Position numbers and translations under genes: made by a program | Notes under the pieces: generated by a model | Seen by the model: the letters and a program-made list of their open reading frames with translations, nothing else | Told to the model about the DNA's origin: nothing | The model's database searches: none | Source of the DNA: Polaribacter ponticola | GTDB lineage: Bacteria; Bacteroidota; Bacteroidia; Flavobacteriales; Flavobacteriaceae | NCBI RefSeq assembly: GCF_026191475.2 | Contig: NZ_JAOSLC020000003.1 | Location: 1,085,001 to 1,149,000, forward strand | Length of the DNA stretch: 64,000 nucleotides | Direction of reading: 5' to 3' | Shown here: one piece after another, positions 39,022 through 51,600 of the stretch | How positions within the stretch are numbered: position 1 is the stretch's first letter | Layout of the letters: each line of letters opens with the position of its first letter

Positions 39022-40368
39022 ATGAAAATTATAATAGCTGGTGCTGGAGATGTTGGTTTCCATTTAGCAAAGCTACTTTCTTACGAATCTCAAGACACTT
39101 ACATCATAGACTTTGATGGAGAAAAATTAAACTACTTAAACAATCATTTAGACGTTATTACCAAAAAAGGTGATGCTACCTCTATTAAGCTTTTAAAAGA
39201 GATAGGTATTGACTCTGCCGATTTATTAATTGCTGTTACAGATAGCCAAAATACTAATTTTACTATTTCTGTAATTGGTAAATCTTTAGGCGTAAAAAAG
39301 ACAATTGCTAGAATAGACAACCCTGAGTTTCTACACAATTGTGAAGTAGATTTTCAAAAATTTGGTTTAGATTTTATGATTTCTCCTCAAGAGCTTGCTG
39401 CTAATGAGATTAAGATGTTATTAAATCAATCTTCTTTTAATGATACTGTAGAATTTGAAAATGGTCTTTTTAATGTAATGGGTACAGCATTAACCTATAA
39501 ATCTCCTTTGGTAGATTTAACGGTTAAGGAAGCGAAACAAAAGTTTCCTAGTGTAGATTTTATAACCATTGCAATTAAAAGAGAAAATGTTGCGCAAACT
39601 ATAATTCCTAGAGGAGATACAACTTATAAAGTCGATGATCAAGTGTATTTTTCTGTACCAAATTATAGCATGAAAGATTTGCACCCAATTATTGGAAGTA
39701 AACAGGCTACTATTAAAAACGTAACAATTTTAGGCGGAAGTAGTATTGGAGAAAAAACGGCTAGAAATCTTTGTAAAGACAATTTTAAAGTAAAATTGAT
39801 TGAAAAAAACAGAGAAAAAGCAGAACTTCTTGCTGAAGAATTAAGCAATACCTTAGTAATAAATGGTGATGGTAGAGATTTAGAGTTATTAGAAGAAGAA
39901 AATATTAGAGAAACAGATGCATTTATTGCGGTTACCGGAAACTCTGAAACCAATATTATGTCTTGTTTGGTTGCTAAATCTAAAGGAGTAAAAAAAACAA
40001 TTGCTTTGGTTGAAAACATGGATTACATAGATATTTCACAAACCATAGGAATACAATCTCTGATAAATAAAAAATTGATTGCTGCCAGTAATATATTTAA
40101 GCATATTAGAAAAGGTGAAATTTTAGAGTTAGCCAATCTGCATAATATAGATGCAGAAGTTTTTGAATTTGAGGTAAAAGCCAATGCTAAAGTTACAGAA
40201 AAACCAATTAGAGATTTACGCTTTCCTCGAGAAGCAGTATTTGGAGGAATTATTAGAGATGGAAAAGCATTAATGTCTTTTGGAGATATGCAAATTCAAA
40301 ATGGCGATAAAGTAATTGTTTTCTGTTTACCCGAAGCTATATCAACTGTAGAGCGTTTATTTAAATAA
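39022..40368 (+). CDS. trkA: Trk potassium-uptake regulatory subunit TrkA
   Basis: A 448-residue protein with two tandem RCK units. Each has a Rossmann NAD-binding domain: MKIIIAGAGDVGFHLAKLLS at the N-terminus and NVTILGGSSIGEKTARNLCK near residue 235. Each is followed by a TrkA-C domain. It gates the potassium channel TrkH, encoded two bases downstream, in response to nucleotide binding. Together they form the bacterial K+ uptake system at the inner membrane. Confidence 0.96.
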   Translation: MKIIIAGAGDVGFHLAKLLSYESQDTYIIDFDGEKLNYLNNHLDVITKKGDATSIKLLKEIGIDSADLLIAVTDSQNTNFTISVIGKSLGVKKTIARIDNPEFLHNCEVDFQKFGLDFMISPQELAANEIKMLLNQSSFNDTVEFENGLFNVMGTALTYKSPLVDLTVKEAKQKFPSVDFITIAIKRENVAQTIIPRGDTTYKVDDQVYFSVPNYSMKDLHPIIGSKQATIKNVTILGGSSIGEKTARNLCKDNFKVKLIEKNREKAELLAEELSNTLVINGDGRDLELLEEENIRETDAFIAVTGNSETNIMSCLVAKSKGVKKTIALVENMDYIDISQTIGIQSLINKKLIAASNIFKHIRKGEILELANLHNIDAEVFEFEVKANAKVTEKPIRDLRFPREAVFGGIIRDGKALMSFGDMQIQNGDKVIVFCLPEAISTVERLFK

Positions 40369-40370
40369 TA

Positions 40371-41869
40371 ATGGGGTCTTTAAATTTTAAAATAATTTAT
40401 CGCTTTTTAGGCATTACTGCAGTTCTTAACGGTCTGTTTATGTTTATCGCATTTCCTTTTAGTTACTTTAATGATGAAAATGAAGCTTGGGGAATTCTAA
40501 ACGCAGGAATAATTACTGTTTTTATTGGGCTTCTACTTTATTTTTTTAATAAACCTAAAAGTACTAATATTCAAAAAAAGAAGGATATTTAATTGTTACT
40601 TTAGGGTGGTTAACATTATCTATTACAGGTATGTTACCTTATTTATTATCTGGAGCAATCCCTAATATTTCTAACGCTTTTTTTGAAACAATTTCCGGGT
40701 ACTCCACAACAGGTTCTTCAATACTTATAGATATAGAATCTATGCCAAAAGGAATCCTTTTCTGGAGAAGTGCTACACATTGGATTGGAGGAATGGGAAT
40801 TATCGTTTTAACAATTGCCATATTACCTCTTTTAGGAATTGGAGGTATGCAACTTTTTATGGCTGAAGCACCAGGACCATCTGCAGATAAATTACATCCC
40901 AGAATTACTGATACAGCAAAACGCTTATATTTAATTTATGTTTTATTAACTTTTGCTCAATTCTTTTTACTTAGGGTAGCGGGCATGACTTGGTTCGACG
41001 CAATAAATCATGCAATGGCAACTGTAAGTACTGGAGGGTTTTCAACTAAAAATAGTAGTGTAGCTTTCTATAATAATATGCCTTTCGTACAATATATTAT
41101 CATCTTTTTTATGTTAGTTGCTGGTACCAATTTTGTACTGAACTACTTTGCACTTAAAGGTAAGGTTCAAAAGGTTTTTCAGAGTGAAGAATTTAAATAC
41201 TATTTATTTGGAATTTTAGGTGTTTCTGTTATAATTGCTATTTTGATCATCTTTTTTCAAGATCCTAATTTGCACACTACGATAGCACACCCAAAAGTAT
41301 TTGGCAATGTAGAAAGCGCAATAAGACATGCATTATTTATGGTAACTTCTGTTGTTACTACTACAGGTTTTGTTACCGCAGATTTTACAATGTGGAGTTT
41401 CTTTGCAACTGGTATTTTCTTCGCGCTATTCTTTACAGGAGGTTCTGCGGGTTCAACTAGTGGAGGAATTAAAGTTGTAAGGCATATTGTAATGTTAAAA
41501 AATAGTTTTTTAGAGTTTAAAAAAGCATTACACCCAAATGCAATTATCCCAGTAAGATATGATGGTAAATCAGTAAGTCAAACGATTGTTTTTAACATAT
41601 TGTCTTTCTTTATTATTTACATGCTTATCTTTATAACATCGTCTGTAATATTAACTTTTTTAGGCCTAGATTTTTTATCTGCTTTAGGAGCCGCTGCTTC
41701 TTCTTTAGGTAATATTGGTCCTGCATTAGGCTCTGTAAGTCCTGTTGATAATTTTGCACATTTATCTAACGCAGCAAAATGGTTTTGCTCTTTTTTAATG
41801 TTAATTGGTAGACTAGAATTATTTACTGTATTAATCTTATTTACTCCATTTTTTTGGCGTAAGAACTAG
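40371..41869 (+). CDS. trkH: Trk potassium-uptake membrane subunit TrkH (one-base deletion)
   Basis: The reconstructed protein has 499 residues. The first 73 (two membrane helices) are joined to the rest by one extra A in the run 40573-40579, giving IQKKEGYLIVTLGWLTLSIT. Pore-loop signatures are visible: FETISGYSTTGSSIL, then HAMATVSTGGFSTKNSS, TTTGFVTADF and the GNIGPALGSVSP loop. These supply the glycines of the selectivity filter. Gene order trkA-trkH supports the call. Confidence 0.95.
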
Positions 41870-41885
41870 AAATTATTCTTTTATT

Positions 41886-43022
41886 ATGAAAAAAACTAAA
41901 ATGTTATATAAAACTATTGAAGATAAAACTATTACTTGGTTTGAAGACAATAATCAATATTTGGTTTTAGAAAACACTACTGCTGACATTATAAAAAGGT
42001 TAAAAAAGGGAATTGGCGTTAAAAAAATTGCTGAAGCATTAGCTAAAAAAATATCAGTTCCAATTGATAAAACAATTGATTTTGTTATAAACATAGAACA
42101 GAATTTTTGTTTAGAAAAAGACAAAACATCTTCAAAAATAGTTAATGATAATAGAGATATTAAAAGACCTGAGAAATTTGATTTTATAAAGTATTATAAA
42201 ATCAATAATATCGTTTTTAAAATATCTTATTTAAGCGAAAAAGAACTTTCTTTTGTGCACCCAAAATTTGCACATTTGGTTATTGAAGAAGCAACTGAAC
42301 ATCATAATGAATTTGATGTTTTTATCCATCATAACTATATTTTTCTATTTGTAAATAATACGTTTATAGATTCTTGGAGTAGACAAGAAATTCATTTTTT
42401 TCAAGGAAAATTTTCTATGGAGTTAATTCAGAAAATTCATAAAAAAGAAGAAAATGAGTGGTTAGGAATTTTTCATGCTTCCGCAATTAGTAATGGCGAA
42501 AAATCAATGCTTTTTTTAGGAGATTCAGGCAATGGTAAAAGTACTTCTTTAGCACTTCTACAAGCAAACGGATTTACTTGTTTAGCAGACGATTTTGTAC
42601 CAATAGATGTAAAAAAACAAGAAGTTTATAGTTTTCCTGCTGCTATTTCAATTAAAAAAAATAGTTTAGAAACTTTATTACCAATTTATCCCGAATTAGA
42701 AACTTCTGCTGAATATTACTACAGGAGATTAAATAAAATTGTACGATATTTAAAACCGAATAACACTAATTTTTTTGCTCATTTACCTTGCAATGATTTG
42801 GTATTTATAAAATATGAAAAAGACGCAGAATTAACTTGTAAAAAAATCTCAAAAATTGATGCTTTTCAACAATTAGTTCCTGATTCTTGGTTGTCATCAA
42901 AACAAGAAAATGCAAAAATTTTTCTAGATTGGTTTGAAGACTTAAACTGTTATCAACTTATCTATTCTAAAAACGAAAAAATGATAGCGACTGTAAATAA
43001 TCTTTTCAATAATGAATTATAA
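41886..43022 (+). CDS. PqqD-like domain fused to HPr-kinase-like domain
   Basis: A 378-residue protein with two parts. Residues ~10-80 (TWFEDNNQYLVLENTTADII, then KIAEALAKKISVPIDKTIDF) look like a PqqD/RiPP-recognition-type domain, which binds leader peptides. From ~190 comes an HPr-kinase-like P-loop domain: GIFHASAISNGEKSMLFLGD and Walker A GDSGNGKST at residues 212-220, then CLADDFVPID. The canonical HPr substrate and sugar-phosphotransferase genes are absent. It overlaps the next gene, a nucleotidyltransferase, by 11 bases. Families related to both are known peptide-tailoring enzymes. Role as a peptide Ser/Thr kinase is inference. Confidence 0.75.
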   Translation: MKKTKMLYKTIEDKTITWFEDNNQYLVLENTTADIIKRLKKGIGVKKIAEALAKKISVPIDKTIDFVINIEQNFCLEKDKTSSKIVNDNRDIKRPEKFDFIKYYKINNIVFKISYLSEKELSFVHPKFAHLVIEEATEHHNEFDVFIHHNYIFLFVNNTFIDSWSRQEIHFFQGKFSMELIQKIHKKEENEWLGIFHASAISNGEKSMLFLGDSGNGKSTSLALLQANGFTCLADDFVPIDVKKQEVYSFPAAISIKKNSLETLLPIYPELETSAEYYYRRLNKIVRYLKPNNTNFFAHLPCNDLVFIKYEKDAELTCKKISKIDAFQQLVPDSWLSSKQENAKIFLDWFEDLNCYQLIYSKNEKMIATVNNLFNNEL

Positions 43023-44111
43023 AGAAACGCTTTTTTTATTGGAAAATGCCTAACAATCAATCATGAACAACATAATAAAATTTTAGTTGAAGAACAATTA
43101 AAATTAGATAATTTAGATTGGGATTCTGTTGTAAAAGTAAGTACAAGCCATTATGTTTTTCCTGCTTTGTATTGCAATTTAAAAAGAGCTAACTTTCTTC
43201 ATTATTTACCTGAAGACCTAGTTGCTTACATGAAACATATTACTAATTTAAATAGAGAGAGAAATCAGCAAATAATAATACAAGCAAAAGAGATTAACGA
43301 ACTGTTATTAAAGAATAACATCACTCCTATTTTCTTAAAAGGAACAGGAAATCTTTTAGAGGGTCTTTATGAAGACGTTGCAGAAAGAATGGTTGGTGAT
43401 ATTGATTTTATAGTTTCGAAAGAAGATTATCAAAAAACAATTGATATTATGCATGATTTTGATTATCATAAAGTAGATAAAAAAGGTTATGGATCTTTTG
43501 ATTTTAAACATTATGATAAATTAAAAAGAGAAGGTAAAATTGCAGCTATAGAAATTCATAAAGAATTATTAAAAGAAAAATATGCAGATGAATTTAACTA
43601 CAATTTTATAATTAATGATATTCAAGTAATCAATAAGATTAATGTTTTAAGTTTTAAAAATCAACTATCATTAACAATAATTGCAATTCAGATCAATGAT
43701 AATGGATTACATTTTAAATCTATGGCACTAAGAAATGGTTATGATGTATTTTTACTTTCTAAGAAAACGAGTGTAAAAAGTGCTTTTTTAAAATTAAATA
43801 AGTTACAACATCCTTTAAATTGTTTTATCGCAATTAGCAATATAACATTTAATAATATAAAAACACTTTCTTATAATAAAACAATTGAAACTGAAAAATA
43901 TTTAAGAATATTTTTAAAAAACCTTAATGTTTCTACAAAAAATAAATTTATAGTAAAAACAATTTCTTTAAAATTATTTATATGGAATAGTATTTTAGTC
44001 TTTAAAAAATCAATATTTGATAGAGTACTTAGAAAAAGCTTAATAAAAAAAATTTTTGATAAATCTTGGCGAAAAGAAAAACTAATTCAATTAGGTCTTA
44101 AAAAATCTTAG
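43012..44111 (+). CDS. nucleotidyltransferase family protein, copy 1 (one-base deletion)
   Basis: The reconstructed protein has 366 residues. It starts MNYKETLFFIGKCLTINHE after one base is added to the T-run 43031-43037, which makes it collinear with copy 2 at 58687. The nucleotidyltransferase core has FLKGTGNLLEGLYEDVAERM followed by GDIDFIV, with two aspartates for metal binding, and HKELL. It matches the NTP_transf_5-type family. Start overlaps the kinase gene by 11 bases, so the two are translated together. It ends convergently, overlapping mpl by 4 bases. Substrate unknown. Confidence 0.8.
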
Positions 44112-45460
44112 ACTAAACGTTTAACCTCTTCAAAATCTAATCCGCCATAATTACCAGAACTCATTAATACAACCGCAGATTTCTCTAAATTTTGACTAAA
44201 CAAAAAGTCTTTAAATTCTTGCGGATTTGTATAAATAATTAAATCGTCTCTTTCAAAAGCACTTGCAATTTGTACTGAAGAAACTTCTTCTAATTGTTTA
44301 ATTTTAACTGCATGAGGAGAATAAAAAACTACAGCTTTGTCTGCAGCATCTAAAGCACCATTATATTCTGCTAAAAACTCTGCATTTAAACTTGAATAAG
44401 TATGCAATTCTAAACAAGCCACAACTGTTCTCTCAGAATATTGCTCTTTTACTGCTTTTGTAGTTGCAGCAACTTTACTTGGCGAATGGGCAAAATCCTT
44501 AAAAATAACCGTTGAATTATTTTCAACAATCTTTTCTAAACGTTTACTTGCTCCTGCAAAACTAGCAATAGCTTCATAAAAATCATCTTCATCAACTTGC
44601 ATATGCTGACAAATCCATTTTGCGCCTGCCAAATTTTGCAGATTATGTTTTCCGAAAACTTCTAATGGTAGATTTCCTTCATTCGTTTCTAAATACGTTA
44701 TTCCGTTTTCTATAAAATGTTTTGGTGTTTCATAAGGATATTTTTTAATATGGTTTTCTGATGATTCTACAACCTCTTTTACATTCTCGTCTTCTACATT
44801 ATACACCATACTTCCTCCATTTACCATAGAATCTGTAAATATCGAAAACTGCTCTTTATAATTTTCAAATGTTGGAAAAACATTAATATGATCCCAAGCA
44901 ATACCACTTAATAAAGCAATATTAGGTTTATATAAATGAAATTTAGGACGCATATCTATTGGTGAACTTAAATATTCATCACCTTCTAAAACAATAAAAT
45001 CGTTTTCTTCGGTTAAATGAACCATCGTTTCAAAACCATCTAATTGTGCTCCAACCATATAATCTACTGCTTTGTCATGATAATTTAAAACATGTAAAAT
45101 CATAGAAGTAATGGTTGTTTTACCGTGAGAACCACCAATTACAACACGTGTTTTATCTTTAGATTGTTCAAATAAAAACTCAGGATACGAGTAAATTTTC
45201 AAACCTAATTCTTGCGCTTTTAACAATTCTAAATTATCAATTTTTGCATGCATTCCTAAAATAATAACATCTAATTCTGATGATATTTTCTCTGGAAACC
45301 AACCAAATTTTTCTGGCAATAAGCCATATTTTTCTAATCTAGATTTAGACGGATCGTGAATTGTGTCATCACTTCCAGAAATTTGGTATCCTTTTTGGTG
45401 TAAAGCAATTGCTAAATTGTGCATTGCACTTCCTCCAATAGCAATAAAATGAATGTTCAT
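44108..45460 (-). CDS. mpl: UDP-N-acetylmuramate:L-alanyl-gamma-D-glutamyl-meso-DAP ligase
   Basis: A 450-residue Mur ligase of the Mpl/MurC type. The N-terminal domain has IHFIAIGGSAMHNLAIALHQ, the ATPase loop is VIGGSHGKTTITSM, and the C-terminal domain has VIFKDFAHSPSKVAATTKAV. Mpl re-attaches the recycled murein tripeptide to UDP-MurNAc in the cytosol. The ATG at 45460 is preferred to a TTG two codons upstream. True MurC would normally lie in a mur/dcw cluster, so a recycling role is more likely. Confidence 0.85.
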   Translation of the reverse strand: MNIHFIAIGGSAMHNLAIALHQKGYQISGSDDTIHDPSKSRLEKYGLLPEKFGWFPEKISSELDVIILGMHAKIDNLELLKAQELGLKIYSYPEFLFEQSKDKTRVVIGGSHGKTTITSMILHVLNYHDKAVDYMVGAQLDGFETMVHLTEENDFIVLEGDEYLSSPIDMRPKFHLYKPNIALLSGIAWDHINVFPTFENYKEQFSIFTDSMVNGGSMVYNVEDENVKEVVESSENHIKKYPYETPKHFIENGITYLETNEGNLPLEVFGKHNLQNLAGAKWICQHMQVDEDDFYEAIASFAGASKRLEKIVENNSTVIFKDFAHSPSKVAATTKAVKEQYSERTVVACLELHTYSSLNAEFLAEYNGALDAADKAVVFYSPHAVKIKQLEEVSSVQIASAFERDDLIIYTNPQEFKDFLFSQNLEKSAVVLMSSGNYGGLDFEEVKRLV

Positions 45461-45631
45461 ATACAAGAATTATAAAAAGTAAAAATACAAAAGCTAGTAA
45501 TAATATTGATTATATTTAGAACGAAACTCAATTAAAGATTCACTTAACGAACTCAAACGACTCGTTTACTAATTCTTAATTGTAATATTAACTGATTTAA
45601 GCGTGCTTTGAAAGTACCAAATCTATTGATT

Positions 45632-48600
45632 ATGAAAAAAATTACAACAATTATATTAATGATTATCCTATTTTCTACAACTATAAATGCTCAAAACAAC
45701 TTTAATAACCAATGGTTAGAAGTTGAAAAATTGGAAGTTGATGGTTTGCCTAAATCGGCATTAAAAATTGTAGAAAATATTTACAATATAGCTGATAAAG
45801 AAAATAACTCTCCACAGCTAATAAAATCGCTTTTTTACAAAAGCAAGTTCGCATTAACTTTAGAAGAAGAAGCTCAATTAAAAGTAATAAAAAACGTTAA
45901 AAAACACATTTCGAAAAGTACTTTTCCAACCAAGAATGTTTTAGAAAATATATTAGCCAATTTATATTGGCAATATTTTACTCAAAATAGGTATAAATTT
46001 TACAACCGAACAAAAACTGGGAACAAAGTAGATGTTTCAGATTTTAGAACTTGGGATTTAAATACTCTTTTTAAAGAAATTCATAACTATTTTAATGCTT
46101 CATTAGAGAATACCGAAAAACTTCAAAAAGTTGAAATAAATGAATTTTCTGATATTTTACAAATTAATAAAGACTCAAAAATTTACAGACCTACTTTATT
46201 TGATTTTTTAGCAAATAACGCACTACAATTTTATAAATCTTCAGAAACTACAATAACAAGGCCTTCATATAAATTTAGCATTAACAACCCTATTTATTTG
46301 AGTGAATCTTCAACATTTTCTAAAACAAAAATCACCTCAAAAGATAGCTTATCTTTAGAATTGAACGCATTAAAAGTATATCAAAAATTAATTGGTTTTC
46401 ATAAGAAAGAAAACAACAAAAATGCACTTGTAGAAATTGATATTCAAAGATTAAATTTTATATATCAACAAGCAATTTTTAAAAACAAAGAAAGCAGTTT
46501 ACAAACTACATTAAAAACCTCTAGAAATTTAATTAGAAACCATGTATCAAGTGGTTTATATGCTTTTGAAATAGCTCAATTTCAAAAAAATAAAGCCAAT
46601 AATAAGAAAGCACTTTTAATTTGTAATGAAATCATCAAACAATTCCCTAAAAGTTTAGGCGAAAAGAAGTGTTCAATTTTAAAAAAACAAATTACACAAA
46701 AAACCCTTTCAATTATTGCAGAAAAATACATTCCTGTTGATAAATATTCTAGATTATTAATCAACTATAAAAATATTGATAATCTTTTTTTTACTGCTTA
46801 TAAAATCACTCAAAAACAACAAATAGAATTTCATAAAATTTACAAGTTTCAAGACAAAAAAATTCATCCAAAAATTAGAAAAAACACACTCTTGGAAACA
46901 TAAATTAAGAAATGAAGAAGATTATCTACAGCATAATACAGAAGTAATTGTTCCAAAATTTAGTAACGGAAACTATTTAATTTTTGCATCTGAAAGTGGT
47001 CGTTTAGAAGAAAAATTAATTTACGGCACGACTACTATTCAAGTAACAAACTTAGTTTTAATTGAAAACAATTTTGAAAATAAATATAATTATCAAATTG
47101 TAGATCGAAATACTGGAAAACCTATAAAAAAAGCTTCTATTCTTATTAAGAACAGTAACAAGAATCGAAATAACAAAACTATAAACAAAAGCCTCGTTAC
47201 AGATAAAAATGGTTTTGCCTCTTTTAAAAGTAAAAACAATTATAACAATGTAAAAATTAAAGTAAAAACAAAAAATGATACTGCTACTTTTGGTGATTTT
47301 TACCTTTATAAAAACAGAAACTATAGCAATAATAAAAATGAAAACGTAATTATTAAACCTTTTATTTTTACTGATAGAAGTATTTATAGACCTGGACAAA
47401 CTCTTTACTTTAAAGCTATCGTAATTAAAAAGCTTGGAGATAAATCTGAAGTTTTTAAAAATGAATATGTAGAAATTACTCTAAAAGACGTTAACAACCA
47501 AGTAATAAAAACTCTTGACTTAAAATTAAATGACTTTGGTTCTATTGCTGGAGAATTTATAATTCCTAATAATGGATTAACAGGTGAGTTTTCTTTAGAA
47601 ATTGATGAAAGCATTGAACATGATAGCAGTTTTTATGAAAATGAAGAATATGATTTTCTTAGTCACTCAGAATCAATTTCTGTAGAAGAGTACAAAAGGC
47701 CAAAATTCGAAACAGAATTTAAACCCGTTACAGAAAGTTTTAAAATTAACGATTCTATTACAATTAAAGGTTTTGCTAAAGCTTTCTCTGGCGCCAATAT
47801 TACTGATGCAAAAGTAGTTTATAGAATCCATAGAAAAGTACAATATCCTATTTGGTATTCTTGGAGAAGGCCAAATATGAACTCTAATTCTCAAGAAATT
47901 TCTCATGGAGAAAGCAGCACTGATGCTTCTGGTAATTTCTCTATAAAGTTTAAAGCAGTTCCGGATGAAAACATTTCAAAAGAAAGTTTACCCGTTTTTA
48001 CTTATGAAATTACCGCGGATGTTACAGATATTAATGGAGAAAGTCGCTCTGCAACTTCAAGTATTAAAGTTGGTTATCATTCTCTATTAGCAACTATTTC
48101 TATGGATGATAAAATTGATAAAAAAGAAAACGAAACCATAATTAAAATTGATTCAAAAAACTTAAATGGTGAGTTTGTTACTGCTAAAGGAAACATTAAA
48201 ATATACAAATTAGAAGTACCAAAATCTGTACAAAGAAAAAGGCCATGGTCAGCTCCAGATTATCAGGATATTTCTGAGAACACGTTTAGAACTTTGTTCC
48301 CTCATGATCCTTATACAGAAGATGAAAATAATGAAAAGAACTGGAAAAAAGGAAAACTTGTTTTCTCTGAAAATTTTGACACTTCAACATCAAAAGAAAT
48401 TCCTTTAAATAATACAAAAAACTGGTTTTCTGGGAAGTACATTGTTGTTTTAGAAAGTAAAGACAAATTAAATCAAACAATAAAAGACGAAAAAAGAATT
48501 ATACTTTTTTCTACGAAAGAAAAAGAAGTTGCAGACAATAATTTGTTTACAATAAATACGAATAAAACCACCTATACAGTTGGTGAATTTGTAGCATTAC

Positions 48601-51600
48601 AAATTGCTTCAGCCTCTAAAAACATGTCAGTTATTATTCAAGTTGAAAAGAATCATAAAATTATAGATACCCAAATCATTAAATTAAACAATCAATCAAA
48701 AACAATTAAAATCCCTATTAAAAAAGAAGATATTGGTGGTTTTGCTATTAAATATCACTTTGTAAATTTTAATTATTTTGAAAGCGGAAATTTGCTAATT
48801 AATGTTCCTGAAAAGCAAAAGTCTATAGAAATTTTTACCAATATTTTTAGAAACAAATTACAACCAGGGCAAGATGAAACTTGGAGTTTCACTATAAAAA
48901 ACGACAAGAACGATGCAGTTGCTACTGAGATATTAGCCTCAATGTATGATGCTTCTTTAGATGAATTTAAAGGACATAATTGGCAATTTAACCCAATAAC
49001 ACCAAAACCAAGCTATTCTTCTTATGCTATTAGTAATGCACATAAAAGTTTTGATAATAATTATTTTAATATTAGAAATAACCAAAGATCATATTATGAT
49101 TTCCCAACATTAAAAAAAGAAACTTATAATTGGTTTGGATTTAATTTAAATACCAATAGATGGATAAACCAACAGTATTTAAGAACCTTAAAAAGAAAAA
49201 TAAATAGTACTAGACAAAATTTTGATACAACAATTACTGGAAACATCACAGATAATGAAGGAGAACCTTTACCTGGAGTTTCAATTCTAATTAAAGGAAC
49301 AATGTTTGGAACAGAAACAGATTTTGATGGTAATTATACAATTAACATTAAAAAAAATGATACTCTAATTATTACGTATTTAGGCTATAAGAATCGAGAG
49401 GTTAAAATTAGGAACAATACAATTTTAGATATTAAACTAGTAGAAAGCTTAGATTCACTAGATGAAGTTGTTGTAACGGCAATGGGTATTAAAAGAGCAA
49501 AAAGAGAAACTGTTTACCAGACCGAAGTATTAGAAGACAGTTTTAATGGAAAAATAGCTGGCTTAAACACAACTAAAAGCACTATTCTTTTAAGAGGGAC
49601 AAAGTCCTTTACAGCTGGTAATAATAACCTAATTATAATTGATGGTATAATTTCTTCTCAAGATCAATTAGACAAATTAAACCCTAAAAACATTAATAAT
49701 CTTAATATATTAAAAGGAGCAAATGCTACTGCTTTATATGGTTCTAAAGGGGCAAACGGCGTTATTTTAATAACAACAAAAAATGGACAATCAAAATTAA
49801 ACAAAGCCTTATCTAAAGTACAAGCACGTAAAAACTTTAAAGAAACTGCTTTCTTTTATCCAAAATTAAAAACAGATAAAAATGGTAAAATTAGTTTTTC
49901 ATTTACAATGCCAGAAGCGCTAACTAGATGGAAACTACAATTAGTAGCACATACAAAAGGTTTAAAATCAGCCACTAAAACATTGCAAACTGTTACTCAA
50001 AAAGAATTAATGGTTGTGCCAAATGCACCACGTTTTTTACGTGAAAAAGACACGATTACATTAAGTACAAAAATAACCAACTTAACAAATAATCAATTAA
50101 GTGGTTTTGCAAAATTGATTTTAACGGATGCTATTTCTGGAAAAGAAATAAATACCGAATTACAAAACACGATTTCTAACAAGAAGTTTATAGTTAATAA
50201 AGATGAAAACACGAACGTTTCTTGGACATTATCAATACCAGAAAACATACAAAGTGTACAATATAAAATTGTTGCAAAAGCAGGTGATTTTTCTGATGGA
50301 GAACAAAATGTTTTACCTGTTTTAACAAACAGAATATTGGTTACAGAAACGATGCCAATGTGGGTTCGTAATAAGCAAACAAAAACTTTTACGTTAAACA
50401 AATTGAAAAACAACACCTCATCAACTTTAAAAAACCATAAACTTACTTTAGAAATAACATCAAATCCTGTTTGGTATGCTATTCAGTCTTTGCCTTATTT
50501 AATGGAATATCCGTATGAATGTGCAGAACAAACGTTTTCTAGATATTATGCTAATACGTTGGCTAGTTTTATAACGAATTCAAACACTAAGATTCGAGAA
50601 GTATTTAATGCTTGGAAATCTTCGGGTGCTTTATTATCTAACTTAGAAAAAAATCAAGAATTAAAATCGTTAATTATACAGGAAACACCTTGGTTAAGAG
50701 ACGCGCAATCAGAAACGGAACAAAAGAAAAGAATTGCTTTATTATTCGATTTAAATAAAATGAAAAACGAACAAGACAAAGCGCTACATAAATTACAAAA
50801 TATACAGATGAATTCCGGTGGTTTTTCTTGGTTTAAAGGCAGTAAATATGAAAGTATTTTTATTACACAACATATTGCAACTGGTTTTGGGCATTTAAAA
50901 AAAATAGGGGTTTCTGATTTTAGTACATCAACAAAAAAAATGATTGAAAAAGTTGTAGAATTTTTAGATACTAAATTGGTAGATAATTATTCTAAACTAT
51001 TAAAAAAAGCTTCAGAAATAAAAGAAAAATCAAAAAATAAAAAAGAAGGAGATAAAGCGTATCAAAAATATTTAGCAAAAAACAACTTGAGCTATTTTAC
51101 CATTCAGTATTTATATATGAGAAGTTTTTATAATTCAGTTTCATTGAATGATAAAACAAAAACTGCTGTTGATTATTACCAAAATCAATCTGCTAAATAT
51201 TGGAATGCATATAATTTATACGCAAAAGGACAAATTGCTTTGTCATTATATAGAAGCGGTAAAAAAGCTGTTGCAAATAAGATTTTAAAGTCTTTAAAAG
51301 AAAATGCTATTACTTCTGATGAATTAGGAATGTATTGGAAAAGCAACAAATCTGGTTATTACTATTATGAAGCTCCTGTAGAAACACAGGCTTTAATGAT
51401 TGAAGTTTTTTCAGAAATAGAAAATAATCTTAACGTTATTGATAACCTTAAAATTTGGTTATTAAAAAACAAGCAAACCAATGGATGGAAAACAACCAAA
51501 GCAACAACTGAAGCTGTTTATGCGTTACTATTAAATGGTAGTGATTGGATTTCGGTTACTGAAATGGTAGACATCAAGGTTGGTGATAAAACGATTCATC

